A DNA stretch of 64,000 nucleotides from Hirsutella rhossiliensis (GCF_020360975.1 NW_025408669.1:186001-250000); one strand, 5' to 3'. Shown: positions 1 to 11,946, numbered from the stretch's first letter. The notes: a model not told the origin generated them from the sequence alone. Made by a program: numbers and translations.

Positions 1-297
1 AGAAGAAGAAGTAGTTATAAAAGAAGAAGATAAAAGGTAGCGGTCTAAAGAAATAATAAAGATAAAAAAGAGAAAAGGAAGAAGAGGAATAAAAAGAGTA
101 AAAAGGGAAAGAAAAGGGCGGAGATTAAGTAGCTCCTTAATTAATAACTAGTAAAAGAAGCTATTTAAGCGTAACCCTTAAATACGCTTAAGACCTTACT
201 ACTATAAAGGCTAGCTAAAGTAACTAATAACCGCGCGCTTTAATAACTATTTATTCCTTTTACTATACCCTCCTTCTTCCTTCCTTCTTCTTCCTTT

Positions 298-319
298 TAT
301 ATATATATATATATATATA
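298..319. repeat. (TA)n microsatellite conserved in G1
   Basis: A perfect TA run between the integrase tail and the extra ORF of G1. The same run occurs at the homologous position in the other two copies (18,026-18,047 on the minus-strand copy and 44,835-44,858), so it was part of the element before it spread, although RIP may have sharpened it. Confidence 0.85.
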
Positions 320-479
320 CTTTATATACTTCCCTACTTATAACGATCCCCTTTATTAATATAACTCTTATATATATATATAACCCTCTTAGCCTCTTAG
401 CGTTATAACTTAGAACTACTTACTATAACTATTTAATCTTAACTTCTCTCTTTCTTTTACTTACTCTACCCTTTCCTAA

Positions 480-3015
480 GATATAGTAGCGAACCTAAAT
501 AGTATCCTAGGCCTAGCTATAGACCTCCTTAAGAATACTACTATTTTCTTTAGTATATTACTATTTAAAATTAATAGCTTTATTTTACTTACTTACTATA
601 GTAAAGTTAAAGTAAAAGGTAGTAAAGGGCGCTTTTATACTAAAGATAAGGAAAAGTTTATAAACTAAGATTAATAAGACGTTTATAAGTAGAAGTAACT
701 TCTTTAATATATCTATAAGGATTATTAGTACTTAATACTAACGGGCCCTATTAAATAGTAGGATATTACCCTTAAAAACGCTTAGATAATATATAAGGGT
801 ATTAAAAAGATAAATAGATTTACTAAGAATAAGGCCTACTAAAAAGAGTATATCGTTAATATATATAACTTTCTTTATAACGCTATCGATAAATAATAAT
901 CTATAAGCTTTAGCCTTAATATAATAATTAAGATCTTAATAAGAAGTATTAAGAATATAGTATACCCCTTACTTTACTTACTATTAGTTTATACTAACTA
1001 TTAAAGGGAACCTATAAAAGATATAGAAGATAGATATATAAAGTACTATAAATACCTAAATAATAAGGAGTATTTAATTAAGTTTACCGCTCCTACCTTT
1101 AACCTTAGTCGCTTTATATATAAATAAAGGTATATAACTAAAGTTATTAACTTTTTAGTAAGACTAAATAAAGGAGGGCTTTACTAAGGAGCGTTCTTTT
1201 AAGACTATAAGAAAGGAAACTTAGTTGTTTTTAATACTTAAAAAGAAGGATAGTATACTAGACTTTATACGTTCTTATAAGTATAGTAATAGTTTCTTTA
1301 TATCCTTTAAGTTCCTTATAACTTTACTTATATACTAGTCCCTTATACCGCTTAGTAAGAAGGGTAGGAATATAGCTACTTAGCCTTAATAATAATCTAA
1401 TACTAAGTTAAAGGTATAGTTAGGCTAGGCTTTAAGATAATTAAGTAGTAATACTTAGAGGTTAAAGTAAATCTAAAGTAAAGGTATAGGGTAATATAAG
1501 AAGCCCTATAAATAGATAAAATCTTATGCTAAGACTAGTATTTCTTTAAGCTAAATAAAAAGATAAGTATAAAAGGCTATATTAATAAGCTAATATATAG
1601 AATCTAAGCTATTATAGTAAACGAACTTAATTATATATAAGTAATATTATAAGGTAGTAGAGTTTCTTAGTAGTTTAATAGCGGGGTTAGATAACTATAA
1701 AAGATACTATTTAATTAAGGTTTAAAGACTTTTAATAAAGTCTTTCTTATAAGGATTCCTAGGTATAAATAGATTTTCTAATATAACTATATTATCTTAA
1801 GAGATTAAGAAGAATAAGACCTTTACGAAGTCTTAGAGGTAGTTAACCTTTAAGATAGGCTTAGTAAATAGAAACTACTACTTTAAAGAGATATAGAACT
1901 AGCTTATATAGTAAGGAGAGCGAGAAAAGAGCTAACTATACTAGCTACCCTTATAGAGTAACCTAACCTAATCGCTTAAGCTATATACGGTTTCTTTATA
2001 AAACCCCTCCTTAAAAAGACCCTTAACTATTTAATCGTACTAATAGGAATTAAGAATAAGCCTAAACCTTTATTACTTTAAGTATTAACTAAATTAAGCT
2101 CTTTATTTAAACTAAGTAACCTTTCCTTAAGTAAACTTAAGATAGGATCCCTACCTTAGAATCTATAAAGAAAGAAGCTAAGCGCCCTTATTAGTCCTTT
2201 TATTTATATAAAAACGATGCTTTTATTTTCTCCCTTAAATATATAGCTAGTTAAGCTTACTCCTCGCTTACTACTAACGACTTTTATAAATATATAAAGG
2301 AGTAAAAGACTTATAACTATACTACTACTAATAGCTAAATAAGAAGCTAGTAGGGAAGAAAGGTAGATAGCGCGGCTATTAACTCGCCTTAAGACTCTAA
2401 AATTACTAAGCGCTCGGTTAATTACCTTAAGGCTAAAGACTTTAGTAATATTTATAGCGCGCTTTATTACTCCTTAGAAATAAAGTATAGTAATAGCCTC
2501 TTTAGCTATAGTCCCTATAAGGTTTATACTAAGCTTTAAACCCTCCTAGGTTAAAGGAGTTAAAAACCTAGGAATATATTAAAACTACTACTAGGATATT
2601 AATAACTATAACTCTATATATTTATATAGAACTACTAGTAATATAATAATAACTAGTTTATAAGACTCTATAACTTATTTAATTTAGTTATACTTAAAGC
2701 TATAAACTAGTAAAGACGCTAACTACTTTATTTCCTTAACGCCCTTAAAAATAATAAGCGCGAATACTTAAGAGCGTATATAAGGGGTAGTAGATAATTA
2801 TTTAAAAAAGGAAGTATATAAGTAAAGATAGAAAAGAGCTAAATAAGGAGCTTATAAGTAAAAGGAGGAATAAATAATATAAAGGAAAGGGATTATAGTA
2901 AAGGAGAAAAGTTCTATTAACGGTTTATTTACTTACTTATATACTTAAGAAGAGAGCCTTACTTATTATTATCGCGCTCTTTCTATTAGTATCTTAGGTT
3001 AGAAAGTCGCTAAGA
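480..3015 (+). pseudogene. Extra 3' ORF of G1 (copy 1), unidentified
   Basis: This is a long plus-strand reading frame of roughly 830 codons, broken only by TAA/TAG codons explicable as RIP of CAA/CAG/TGG. It lies between the integrase region and the 3' LTR. The N-terminal two thirds is rich in Ile, Tyr, Lys and Gln, for example IYNFLYNAID near 865-895 and YLIKFTAPTFNLSRF near 1,070-1,115. A Pro/Ser/Lys-rich stretch follows at about 2,000-2,170. The same frame is maintained in the other G1 copies (44,950-46,304 with 62,004-63,250, and 15,335-17,870 on the minus strand), which argues that it is a real part of the element. I do not recognise the protein. An envelope-like, second gag-like or captured host protein are all possible. 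The start codon cannot be placed. Confidence 0.5.
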
Positions 3016-3023
3016 AGGAGTTT

Positions 3024-3393
3024 AATAAGTAAGATTATACCCTTATAAATATTAGCTTATTAAAGGGATAAGACCCTTAGTACTCCTTATCTAACTTACT
3101 TCTAAGTATACTTAAAGGCTTTATAAAGACCTTAATTATTTAATAAGGTATCTTCCTTAATTATAGTTAATTTAAATTTTTATTTTTCCCTTTTAAAGTA
3201 AAGGCCGCTAGTTATATAACTTTAATAGAGATAAAGAGGTATAAAGTAAGGAAATCTCTAAGACTTATATTAATAACCTAAGACCCTTAGAGCTATATAT
3301 AAGACTAATAATTAAATAATTATATAGTTAATTACTCTATTAATCCTTAGCTATATACTATATATACTTTAAGTATATACCCTTATTCTTATT
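3024..3393 (+). repeat. G1 3' LTR (copy 1)
   Basis: This 370-bp sequence is shared with 29,060-29,429, 63,261-63,630 and, reversed, 14,954-15,321. The ends are imperfect inverted repeats (AATAAGTAAG at the start, CTTATTCTTATT at the end). The internal side is preceded by the purine-rich AAGAAGGAG, the expected polypurine-tract position. The exact ends are uncertain by a few bases. Confidence 0.85.
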
Positions 3394-4800
3394 TTACTAG
3401 TTACCAAAATAAAGCTAGTTTATACTTCTTAAAAAACCTTAATAGGACGCTATCTAAGTATACTACCTTTTAACTTACTATCTTACTTAGCGCTATTATA
3501 ATATTAGCTAGCTAGATCTATTAGTTAACTATAAGGGTCGCCTTAGCTATAGGCTAAGGTAGCCCTTAAGTTATATTAGCTTTTAATAAAAAGAACTTAG
3601 TAGCTAGTATTTAAGCTTTTCCTTTAAAGGTTTCTATTAATTAGTCCTTACCCTCCTTTAATAATAGCGGGATATAAGTCGGTTCTAATAATAGCCTACT
3701 ATAAAGTCTAGCTTACCTCTTTATATTTTAGAGTTTAGCGTTATTAGCGCTAAATTCCTTTAAGAACTCGCGCTAGTAGGCCCTCCTTACTTTATAGACG
3801 GTTTACTTTTAGGCCGCTATTACCTTATATAAGTCTTCTTAGTTTACCTTACTCCTTTCTTACTTATACTTCCTCCTTACCTTCTTAGCCTCTCTTATTA
3901 CCTTTCTTACCTTTAAGGTAAACTATATATTACCCTTAAGTAATACTTACCTTTAGCGCGGAACTATAGCTATTGCGATTTACTTTAAGGTAGTAAAGAT
4001 ATAGTTTAGGTCTTAGTTAATATTCTCTAGCGTTTAAAGTATTAGCTAGTATAGTCTTAGCTAGGATATAGTCTTAGCTTTAACTAGCTTAGCTTTTACC
4101 TCTTTTTACCTTAAGGCTAGTTTAAGCGCCTAAGCTTAAGTATTAATTTATATTATAATAGTTTAAGGGATATAGTTTAAGTTAGTAAGGTCTAAGTTAA
4201 GTTTAGTATACTATATCTTAGTCTTAGTATTACTTATACTAGGTTAATAGTACTAACCTTTTAGCTATAGAAAAATCTTATATACTCTTTTTTTAAAATA
4301 GTAAGTTTAAGTTATAGTCTTATTACTTCTTATATAAGTTATATTATACTATTTAAGGTCTTATTATACTTATATTAAAGTAAGTAATAGAGATTAAAGT
4401 CCCTTATTATTATTATAAGGTACTTTAGTTCGATTATACTTATTTCTTATAATACTCTAGTCTTTATAGCCCTTAGTAGTAAGTAAATCGCTTATAGTTT
4501 AGTACCGTCTTTAAAAACTACCTTAACTTAGTTTAGTTTAGACTAAGGCGACTATATACCTAGCCTAAGCCTCTTATATATATATAGTATATACCTCCCC
4601 TCCTTATAAACTAAGCTATAAGGCGCTGCTTTAAAAGGTAAGGCCCTATCTTTTAGTATAGCTTTTACTTTTTATTATATTATTAAGTTAAAGCTAGCTT
4701 AGTAGTAAAGCGCTAGCTATACTAGCTTATATATTTTCTATATATTCTAAAATAGTACTTTTAGCTATATATAGGTAGGGTTAAGGTAAAAGGATTTATT
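3394..4800 (-). pseudogene. LINE ORF2 fragment: endonuclease and linker
   Basis: Minus-strand translation gives a RDFNLYYL segment at about 4,382-4,404. It matches the GDFNxHHxxW motif of LINE endonuclease/exonuclease/phosphatase domains, with Gly to Arg and His to Tyr changes expected from RIP. Further on, STINLV at about 4,234-4,252 corresponds to the STIDL motif of the same domain. The upstream segment around 4,440-4,540 (KDGTKL, then an IKTRVL stretch) fits the endonuclease core. The frame shifts at least once between the two motifs, so indels accompany the point mutations. Towards 3,394 the sequence resembles the basic linker between endonuclease and reverse transcriptase (LLKEG near 3,650) before the G1 LTR cuts it off. 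The enzyme would have nicked target DNA for target-primed reverse transcription; this copy cannot. Confidence 0.65.
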
Positions 4801-4849
4801 TATATAAAGAGGGAAGGGCTTTATATCTTAGCGCTTTTTTATTTACTAT

Positions 4850-5916
4850 ACTTATAAATATCGTTTATACTTAGTTTAGCCCCCCTAGCCTTATTAAGTA
4901 GTAGGTATCTTAAGCTTAACCTTTTATCTTAGCGCGGTCTAGCTAGTCCTTACTTTTAGACCGCGGTTAAATTAAGAACGCCTTAAGTTTCGATAGTAGG
5001 TAGTACCTATTACTTAGCGTATACCTAAGTATTTCTAAACTATTAAGGTCTCTATAAGTAGTTTTCCCTTACCTTTTCCTAGGCTTTATTTACTATAAGG
5101 TAAGTTTAGGTCTATAATAAGTAGTCCCTTTAATATAAAATATAGTTATAAAGGATTTTACCTTTCTTAGCTTTATATTTATCCTCCTCTTTATTATATA
5201 CTATACTCTTATATTAGCTATAAAGCTATATTAATATATACTACTTAGCTATATAGCTATACTTATAGTAGTTATAGTACCTTTATAGTTAAACTAACTT
5301 ATTATAAGGTTTATATTAAAAGATTTATACTTTAAGGAATAGGCCTAGGTTATAAAGCCTATTACTCTCCTTTAAGCTACTAACCTTAATAAGTATAGTT
5401 ATTACTATTAATATCTTAGATTAAGGGTATAGCGCTTAAGCTTAAAAGACCTTAACTTTATTTACTTTTATAATCTTATAAAGTAATCGCTCTTTTTTTA
5501 CTATTACTACCCTTAAAAGAACGTTCTTAGTAACTACTATATATATATAGTAGGTAATTATAGCCTTTAGCTTAAATATAGCTTTAACCTAGCTTTAGTC
5601 TCTTTAGTAGGCTCTCGTAAAAGTATTAAATATAACCGCGATATCTCTACTTTAAAGGCGCCTTACTACTATAATATAAGTAGCCTTTAGGGCTATATTT
5701 ACTACGTTTACTATATCTTTTAGTTCGCGGCTTAGGATTTTAAGTAGTACCTTAATAAGGACTATAATAATCTTATATTTATAGCGTAGTAAGACCTACT
5801 TTACCGCGGCTTTATATTAAGTTAGTCTTATAATCTTAGCTATAATTATAGCCTAGGTTTACTTTAAGCCCCTTAAACCTTAAGTAATACCTAGGTAGAA
5901 CTCTTCCTTAACTACC
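4850..5916 (-). pseudogene. LINE ORF1 relic with CCHC zinc knuckle
   Basis: Minus-strand translation around 5,241-5,282 gives RYYNYYKYSYIAK. Reverting RIP changes this fits a retroviral-type knuckle CX2CX4HX4C (Tyr for Cys/His throughout). N-terminal to it, at about 5,560-5,720, a stretch reads like the conserved part of Tad/I-type ORF1 (RRLQSRDIAVIF, then a W/S-V-K-A-I motif). ORF1 proteins of this group bind the element RNA. The N-terminal end appears to continue beyond the TRIM insertion at 5,917 into 6,469-6,970. Confidence 0.55.
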
Positions 5917-6085
5917 TATAAGAGTCTAGGCGTTACTTAGATAGTTAATAAGTATAGTTAATTAATAAGCTAGGCAGCTTAGTTAATTCGTTACCTTTTA
6001 TCGCGTATATATAATACGCTATATATAGTAAAGGGGGGTAGTAGCGCGACTATAGCCTATGCCCTCTTAGGTCTACTCTATAATA
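5917..6085 (+). repeat. TRIM-like element, 5' LTR
   Basis: A 169-bp direct repeat nearly identical to 6,295-6,463; most differences are C/T or G/A. It is preceded by CTACC. Confidence 0.82.
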
Positions 6086-6294
6086 TATTAACTAAGCTAC
6101 CTACTAGTTATAGGTTTAAGTCCTTATATATAAGGCTAGATAGGCGCGTATATATATAGGCGCTATAGCTTAGAGGCATATATATAGCGTAGGTAGCAGG
6201 GGATCTTAACCTAGGCTAATAGGTAGTGCGGCACCTAGGGGTAATAGCCTATTAACTAAGGGAGTAATAGAAGAGAGCGCGGGAAGAAACTATA

Positions 6295-6463
6295 TATAAG
6301 AGTCTAGGCGTTGCCTAGATAGTTAATAAGTATAGTTAATTAATAAGCTAGGTAGCTTAGTTAATTCGTTACCTTTTATCGTATATATATAATACGCCGT
6401 ACGTAGTAAAGGGGGGTAGTAGCGCGACTATAGCCTATACCCTCTTAGGTCTACTTTATAATA
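6295..6463 (+). repeat. TRIM-like element, 3' LTR
   Basis: A 169-bp direct repeat, equal in length to the first LTR and followed by the CTACC duplication. Confidence 0.82.
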
Positions 6464-6974
6464 CTACCTCTTTAATTACTTCCTTAATTATTATCTTAAA
6501 GCTTTTATTTATATAAAGTACCGCTAATAATATATTACTAGCGCGACTCTTTACCTTAGAGAGCTATTCGACTACTACCTATACCTTATTAACTTATATA
6601 CTTAGGATAAAGCCCGCGAGTTTATTATATACTACTTTTTCTATATAGTCGCTTAGCGCCTAAGTAAGTATTATATTACTACTTTAAGTTTATTAACTCG
6701 CTTTATTAAGGTATATATATTTAAGCGGCGTCTTTTTATACTATACGCTTTAGTTAAGCTTAGTATATTAAGGGCCGCTACTACGTTTATATACCCCTTT
6801 ACCTTAGCTTACTATTATTAATAAAGGTAATTAATACTATTAAATTAATTCCTAATATTAGTTACTATTTTAGTCGTAATATATACTTACTATAGGTATA
6901 TATCGATTTTATAAGATGTTTTTACTTAAATAAGTATAAATTTAAGGTTAAGAAAGTTAAGTTAAAGCTAACGT

Positions 6975-7530
6975 TTAATTACTTAGTTTAGTTAAACTAC
7001 TTATACTAATATATATATATATATATATATAAATATCTATACTACTATAGTTATAAAATTAAAGTAAATATAATACTTAGTTTACTTAAGTAATTAAGAT
7101 CCTCTTATAATAGTAAGGCTTTATATAACTAAGAGCGGTATTACTATACCTTAGTAAGTTTAATATCTTTTTTATAGAGCTTAAGCTATAGCTACTTTAT
7201 ATAAAAGTAAAGCTTTATATTAATAGCGCTATAATAAGAGATATCTACGCTTAATTTAACTATCTTTATATAAGCCTATCCCTATACCTATAAAGGTATC
7301 TTATACTATTGATATTTATTAGTATAAATAAACTAGCTAACCTCCTTATAAAGCTTTATATTAATTATAGTAAACTTAATATAGTTAAGTTAGTAAGCTA
7401 AGAGCTTATAACGCTTTATTAAAAGTAAAGTAAAGCTATTTTAGCTTACTTTATATAGTTTAAAAAGGTACTTTATTATATAGATATATATAGCTAGCTT
7501 AATATAATAAAGTATAATTACCTTATTATA
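6975..7530. repeat. Unidentified dispersed repeat E, copy 1
   Basis: This stretch is clearly homologous, in the same orientation, to 11,407-11,946; shared landmarks are a TA run, then a block ending AGTATAAT. Plus-strand translation is faintly gag-like (Leu/Gln/Tyr/Lys-rich with few stops), but no motif supports a family call. Confidence 0.6.
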
Positions 7531-8414
7531 AGCTTAAATATAAATTAGTATACTTATTTAAGTAAAGGTTCTATATTACTAAATATATATACCTATCTTA
7601 TCTACCTTCTTTATAAGCTTAATATTAATAAGTTTCTTTTTTTATCTTCTTTTATAATATAAGAATAAGATAATACTAGTAATACTTTAAATATCTCTAT
7701 CCTTACCTTAAGGACTAAGGATAGGAAGAGGTAGCGATAAGAGGGTCGCTATATAGGCTATAATAGTAAATCTTATTAGTTTTTAAAGTACCTATACTAA
7801 GAGGTATAGGTAAATATACTTTAAGTAATAAAAGGGTATATATATTAAGATAAAAAGGAAGTTAGGTTTAATAATAGTAACTTTAGTAATAAGTAATCTT
7901 AATAACGCTTTTATAGGCTTTATTAGCGTTCCCTTATATATAGTAGTAGTTACTATATAAATAAAATATATACTTATAGTAACTAAAAGGGCGGCTAAGA
8001 TATAAAAAGGCCGTAAATATAATATAACTATAGTAAAAAAGAGTACCTATATAGCCTTATATAAAAAGGAGCGGAGCCTTATATACTAAAGTACTATCCC
8101 TTATACTATAGTACTAAGAGCTACTACTATATATTAATATAAAGGGGGCGGAATACTATAAGCCTATTAAAGCTAGCTATATACTACTCTATATACCTTT
8201 ACCCCTTAGCTATAAGTACTAAAGCCTAACTCTTAAGGCGCGGCCCTTATTAATAATATCGTTAATCTATAAAGCTAGCTTAAGAGGGTATTATATATTA
8301 TTTACTAACGTTTTTTCCGCGACTAAGTATATATAGTCCGCGTAAGGGTTCTATCCCCTTAAGCGTAATATTAAGTATTATTTAAAGTCGCGCCTCTTAA
8401 AAAGCTAGGTAAAG
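7531..8414. other. Unassigned RIP-mutated sequence
   Basis: It continues from repeat E. The plus frame around 7,680-8,400 is Ser/Tyr/Lys-rich with only RIP-type stops. Nothing recognisable was found. It ends at the GTATAA duplication of the next element. Confidence 0.4.
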
Positions 8415-8420
8415 GTATAA

Positions 8421-8597
8421 TATAAGGGCTTTTACCTTATATAGGCCTAGACTAAGGTCTAAGATAAGTCTAGAAATAAGCGGCCTCCGCGCTTATATAG
8501 GCTATACCTATACTTTTCTTTCTTTTCCTTTTTATAGATTATTAACCTTCTTTTAATAAACGATACTTAAGCTTATACCTTTACTTACTTTATAATA
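8421..8597. repeat. Family C LTR (left)
   Basis: A 177-bp sequence repeated at 11,153-11,329. It contains the shared core CTTATATAGGCCTAGACTAA and is preceded by GTATAA. Confidence 0.7.
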
Positions 8598-9434
8598 ATC
8601 CGGATCTATTAAGTAACTTCCTTAGTATCCCTTAGGTTAACTATTATATTTAGTGCCTTTAAATATAGCGAAAGTATCGTCTTTACTTATAAGAATAAAG
8701 GGCGCGCTTATTAGTATATATAGGTATAAGCCTAACCTTTTATAACTATATATTAGTTTATAGCTTACTAGGATCTTTATTAGGTCTTTAAGACCTTTAT
8801 TAAGTTATAATATACCCTTTTAAGCGTTATAAACTATTATAAAGACTATAATACTTACTTATTATATTATTAATATACTATAGGCACTAGTAATATAAGT
8901 AAGGCTAAGAATATAGTTATTTATAGTTATTAAAACTATATACTACTATTTAAAGTATATAATAGTATTTATTAAGGGCTTATATATACTTAGTATAATA
9001 GTATAAAGCTAAATAATTATTTATTTAAAGCTAAAGAGAACTTTATTTTAGTTATACTAGTTATTTATCTTCCTTAGTCCTTAGCTCGACTAAAACTTAA
9101 GTATTATTTAGCTTAAGTTTAAGTCGAGCCCTACTTATATATAGGTCTACTTTAGGTTAACTTTAGTATAGTCGCTATAGTATAACTTTAGCCCTTTATA
9201 AGTATAGCTTATAATACTACTTTTACCTTCCCCCTCTTATTAATAGTACTTTTATTCCTCCCTTACTACCTTTTTATTATCGCCCTCTCTTATTTCTTAA
9301 GTATATATAGCCGCTTCCTTTTAACTTACGCCCGCCCTATCTTTTTATATACCGCTCTTTTATATACTTATTTTACTTTATTCCTCCCTCTTTTATATAT
9401 ATACCCCTATACCTTACTAACTATATATATACCC

Positions 9435-9505
9435 TACTATATATAAATATCCCCCTTCTTCCCTTTCTCCTTTTTCTTTTTCTTTTTCCTCTTTTAAGCT
9501 TTACT
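9435..9505. repeat. Low-complexity polypyrimidine tract
   Basis: A C/T-only stretch dominated by CTTTTT units on the plus strand (purine-only on the minus). It may be a 3'-untranslated or tail-like segment of the minus-strand LINE relic, but nothing confirms this. Confidence 0.5.
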
Positions 9506-9849
9506 TTTTTTATATATATACTCTTACTTTACTTAATTCTTAACTCTACGCTACGTTATATTATAACTACTATAGGCCCTTATATACCCGCTAGCTTCTT
9601 TACTCTATATAAGAGTACCTTAATTCTAAGTATACTAAGTAACTATACCCTACCGCCCTTATAATAGTTAATACGTTTACTTATATCTTTTAATAAGTAT
9701 AGCGCGACTTATAGTCTTATAATATAGTAGCTACCTTATCTTACTTATATAAGCTAAATAACTTTATTAAATATTAAGATATAGTATAGTGCTTACTAAA
9801 ACTAAGCGTTACTATATACTTATAACTACTTTACTTATACTTATATTAA

Positions 9850-11150
9850 ATTCTACTTCCTTATTATTTATTACTTTAATATAAAAGGGTTTTAATAAAA
9901 GTAGTATAAGTTAAAGTCCCTTACTAATAAGAAGGGCTATTATAAGAGTTAGGCTATTAATAGTAGCCTTTTTATTATAAGGGGCCCTTACTAGCCTTAG
10001 CTAGCTAAGGCCCCTTTAACCTCTTTTTTATTATATAGGTTAATAAGTATAAAAAGCTTTATACCTTTTACCTTTATAGCCTATATATTAAGGTTATAAA
10101 AGAGGTTAAAGCTAAGGCTAGCTTTTATTTAAGCTTCCTTCCTCTTATAAGCTATAACCCTAGGCCTCTTAGTAAGCTTAAAAGAGTTAGTAAAAGGGAT
10201 AAAAGTTATAATATTATAAGCTAAATACTATATAAGGATATAGCTATTATCGATCTTATAAAGGTAAGGCTCTTATAATAAAATAAGGTCTACTTTTATT
10301 TTTAAGGCTTACTTTAAGATTAATAGGTTAGCTATTTCTTACCTATTAATATTATACTATATAATACTAATAGGGTTATAGTTAAGCTTAGGAAGCTTAT
10401 AAGGCCTTAAGGGCCTTATAAATATAAAAGGGCTAAGGCTATTAAGTATTAGTTATTTCCTTATAAACTTTATATTATACCTTATTAGTTATAAAGTACT
10501 CCCTTTTATAGTTATACTATTAAACTTTAAAGTAAGAGTAGCTTTAACTAGCTTTATAGCTAGGTTAGTTATAATCCTTAGTTAAGTACTTTTCTAAGTA
10601 AAAGGTATACTTAATAAGTTATTAATAAGACTAAGGGTTATAGTTAAAGGAAAGGCACTTATAGTACTATATATATATAGTATATTCCTTATAAGCCTTA
10701 ACTTAAATCTATAGACCTATTATATAAAGGCTTTTTTTTAGTTCTTAGCCCTTATAGTATTTAAAAGGACTATAAATATAACGGATCTTACTTTTTATAT
10801 TAAGCTAAAGGTACCTAGCTACCTAAGCTGCCCTAAGATATCGATCCTACTAAAGGTCTTAGCTTTTATAGTAAAGATATTAAGGATAAGGGTCTTTAAA
10901 AGGTAAGGTATACTTTAAGCTACTAGCTTAGTTTAGCTAGTAAGAAGGTCGGCCGATTTAATAAGTAGCCCTTTAAGGTATAAGAACTACTTATCTTACT
11001 ACTTTAAAAGCTTCTTTACTATATAAAGGGCCTTTATTATTATAACTATATTACCTTTATTTAATATTAATAAAGCTAATATAGCTAGTTCCCTTATATC
11101 TTTAATAAGCTTATTATAAAGAATAATAGAGCTAATAGTTAGTATTAGTA
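9850..11150 (-). pseudogene. LINE endonuclease relic inside family C element
   Basis: Minus-strand translation gives KVDLILL-EP at about 10,263-10,300, matching the N-terminal VDLVLVQEPW motif of LINE endonucleases. Further along come an RPRVIAYKRK block, an INLYNKKE block and finally LLVRDFNLYYF at about 9,900-9,925, equivalent to GDFNxHHxxW. The order and spacing fit one endonuclease domain of about 150 residues. Upstream (10,350-11,150) is probably ORF1 or the ORF1/ORF2 junction, without recognisable motifs. It is distinct in sequence from the 3.4-7.0 kb LINE. RIP stops make it non-functional. Confidence 0.65.
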
Positions 11151-11152
11151 AT

Positions 11153-11329
11153 TATAAGCGCTTTTACCTTATATAGGCCTAGACTAAGGTCTAAGCTAAG
11201 TCTATATATAAGCGGCCTTTATACTTATATAGGCTAGGCTTATACTTCTTTTTCTTTTCTCTTTTATAGATTATTATCCTTCTTTTAATAGACTATAGCT
11301 TAGCTTATACTTATACTTACTTTATAATA
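11153..11329. repeat. Family C LTR (right)
   Basis: A 177-bp repeat of 8,421-8,597, followed by GTATAA. Confidence 0.7.
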
Positions 11330-11406
11330 GTATAATCTACCCTTTATTTTACCTTCTTTATATCCCTATATATAGAATAGCTATTTTTAGCTACCTTTAT
11401 AGCTAA

Positions 11407-11946
11407 AATTTAATAACCTAGTTTAGTTAAACGGCCCGCGTTAATATATATATATATAAAATATCTATACTTTTATAGTTATAAAATTAAAGTAAATATA
11501 ATACTTAGTTCGCTTAAGTAATTAAGAGCCTCTTATAATAATAGGGCTCTATATAACTAAGAGTAGTACTACTTTACCTTCGTAAGTTTAATAGCTCCTT
11601 TATAAAGCTTAAGCTATAGCTATTTTATATAAAAGTAAAGTTCTATATTAATAGCGATATAATAAGGGATATCCGCGCTTAATTTAACTATCTTTATATA
11701 AGCTTATCCTTATACTTATAAAAGTATCTCTTACTATCTATATATATTAATATAAATAAATAAGCCGATATTATTATTAAGCTTTATACTAATTATAGCG
11801 AACTTAATATAGCTAGGTTAGTAAGCTAAGAGCTTATAATACTTTATTAAAAGTAAAGTAAAGCTATTCTAGCTTACTTTATATAGTTTAAAGAGGTACT
11901 TTATTAAGTAAATATATATAGCTAGCTTAATATAATAAAGTATAAT
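11407..11946. repeat. Unidentified dispersed repeat E, copy 2
   Basis: Homologous to 6,975-7,530 and truncated at 11,946 by the family-D LTR-like sequence. Its upstream flank (11,336-11,406) does not match copy 1. Confidence 0.6.

Larger units (their letters stand above)
1..3393 (+). mobile_element. Ty3/gypsy family G1, copy 1 (3' part, cut by window edge)
   Basis: This segment aligns over its whole length with 44,535-46,309 joined to 62,004-63,630, and with the reverse complement of 15,000-18,330. It begins at the integrase C-terminal tail, runs through a TA microsatellite and a long extra ORF, and ends in a 370-bp LTR. The gag-pol part lies left of the window. At about 1,762-1,766 it keeps the undisrupted GGTAT site where a G2 element entered the 29-63 kb copy. 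It abuts a minus-strand LINE at 3,394. Confidence 0.85.
5917..6463 (+). mobile_element. TRIM-like miniature LTR retroelement
   Basis: Two 169-bp direct repeats (5,917-6,085 and 6,295-6,463) flank a 209-bp interior with no coding potential. The element is bounded by a perfect 5-bp target duplication CTACC (5,912-5,916 and 6,464-6,468). LTR termini read TATAAGAG and TATAATA, i.e. TG...CA after RIP. The interior ends in a purine-rich stretch (about 6,261-6,290) next to the second LTR, a plausible polypurine tract that sets the plus orientation. No convincing primer-binding site was found after the first LTR. Total length 547 bp fits terminal-repeat retrotransposons in miniature, which rely on proteins of autonomous elements. 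Confidence 0.82.
3394..6970 (-). mobile_element. Tad/I-like LINE fragment (ORF1 + ORF2 endonuclease), decayed
   Basis: Read on the minus strand, this is a non-LTR retrotransposon whose ORF1 carries a zinc knuckle and whose ORF2 begins with an apurinic-type endonuclease. Its 3' part (reverse transcriptase onward) is missing because the G1 LTR abuts it at 3,393. A TRIM-like element is inserted at 5,917-6,463. The high-coordinate limit is approximate, since sequence around 6,970-7,000 grades into another repeat. Confidence 0.7.
8421..11329. mobile_element. 2.9-kb LTR-bounded element (family C), probably non-autonomous
   Basis: Direct repeats of exactly 177 bp at 8,421-8,597 and 11,153-11,329 bound 2,555 bp. 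Termini read TATAAG and TTTATAATA (TG...CA after RIP). The flanks are GTATAA at 8,415-8,420 and 11,330-11,335, a 5- or 6-bp target duplication. The interior is too short for gag-pol and shows no Ty1 or Ty3 polymerase motifs. Instead it holds a minus-strand LINE endonuclease relic (about 9,850-11,150) and a low-complexity tract. Either a LINE inserted into a non-autonomous LTR element, or the element carries captured LINE sequence. The orientation of the LTR element is undetermined. Confidence 0.65.

Noticed and set aside
5990..6125. tRNA-like A-box and B-box pair in the TRIM-like element
   Set aside because: Spacing is far too long for a tRNA gene and no cloverleaf can be drawn; only the B-box-like string was kept as a note.
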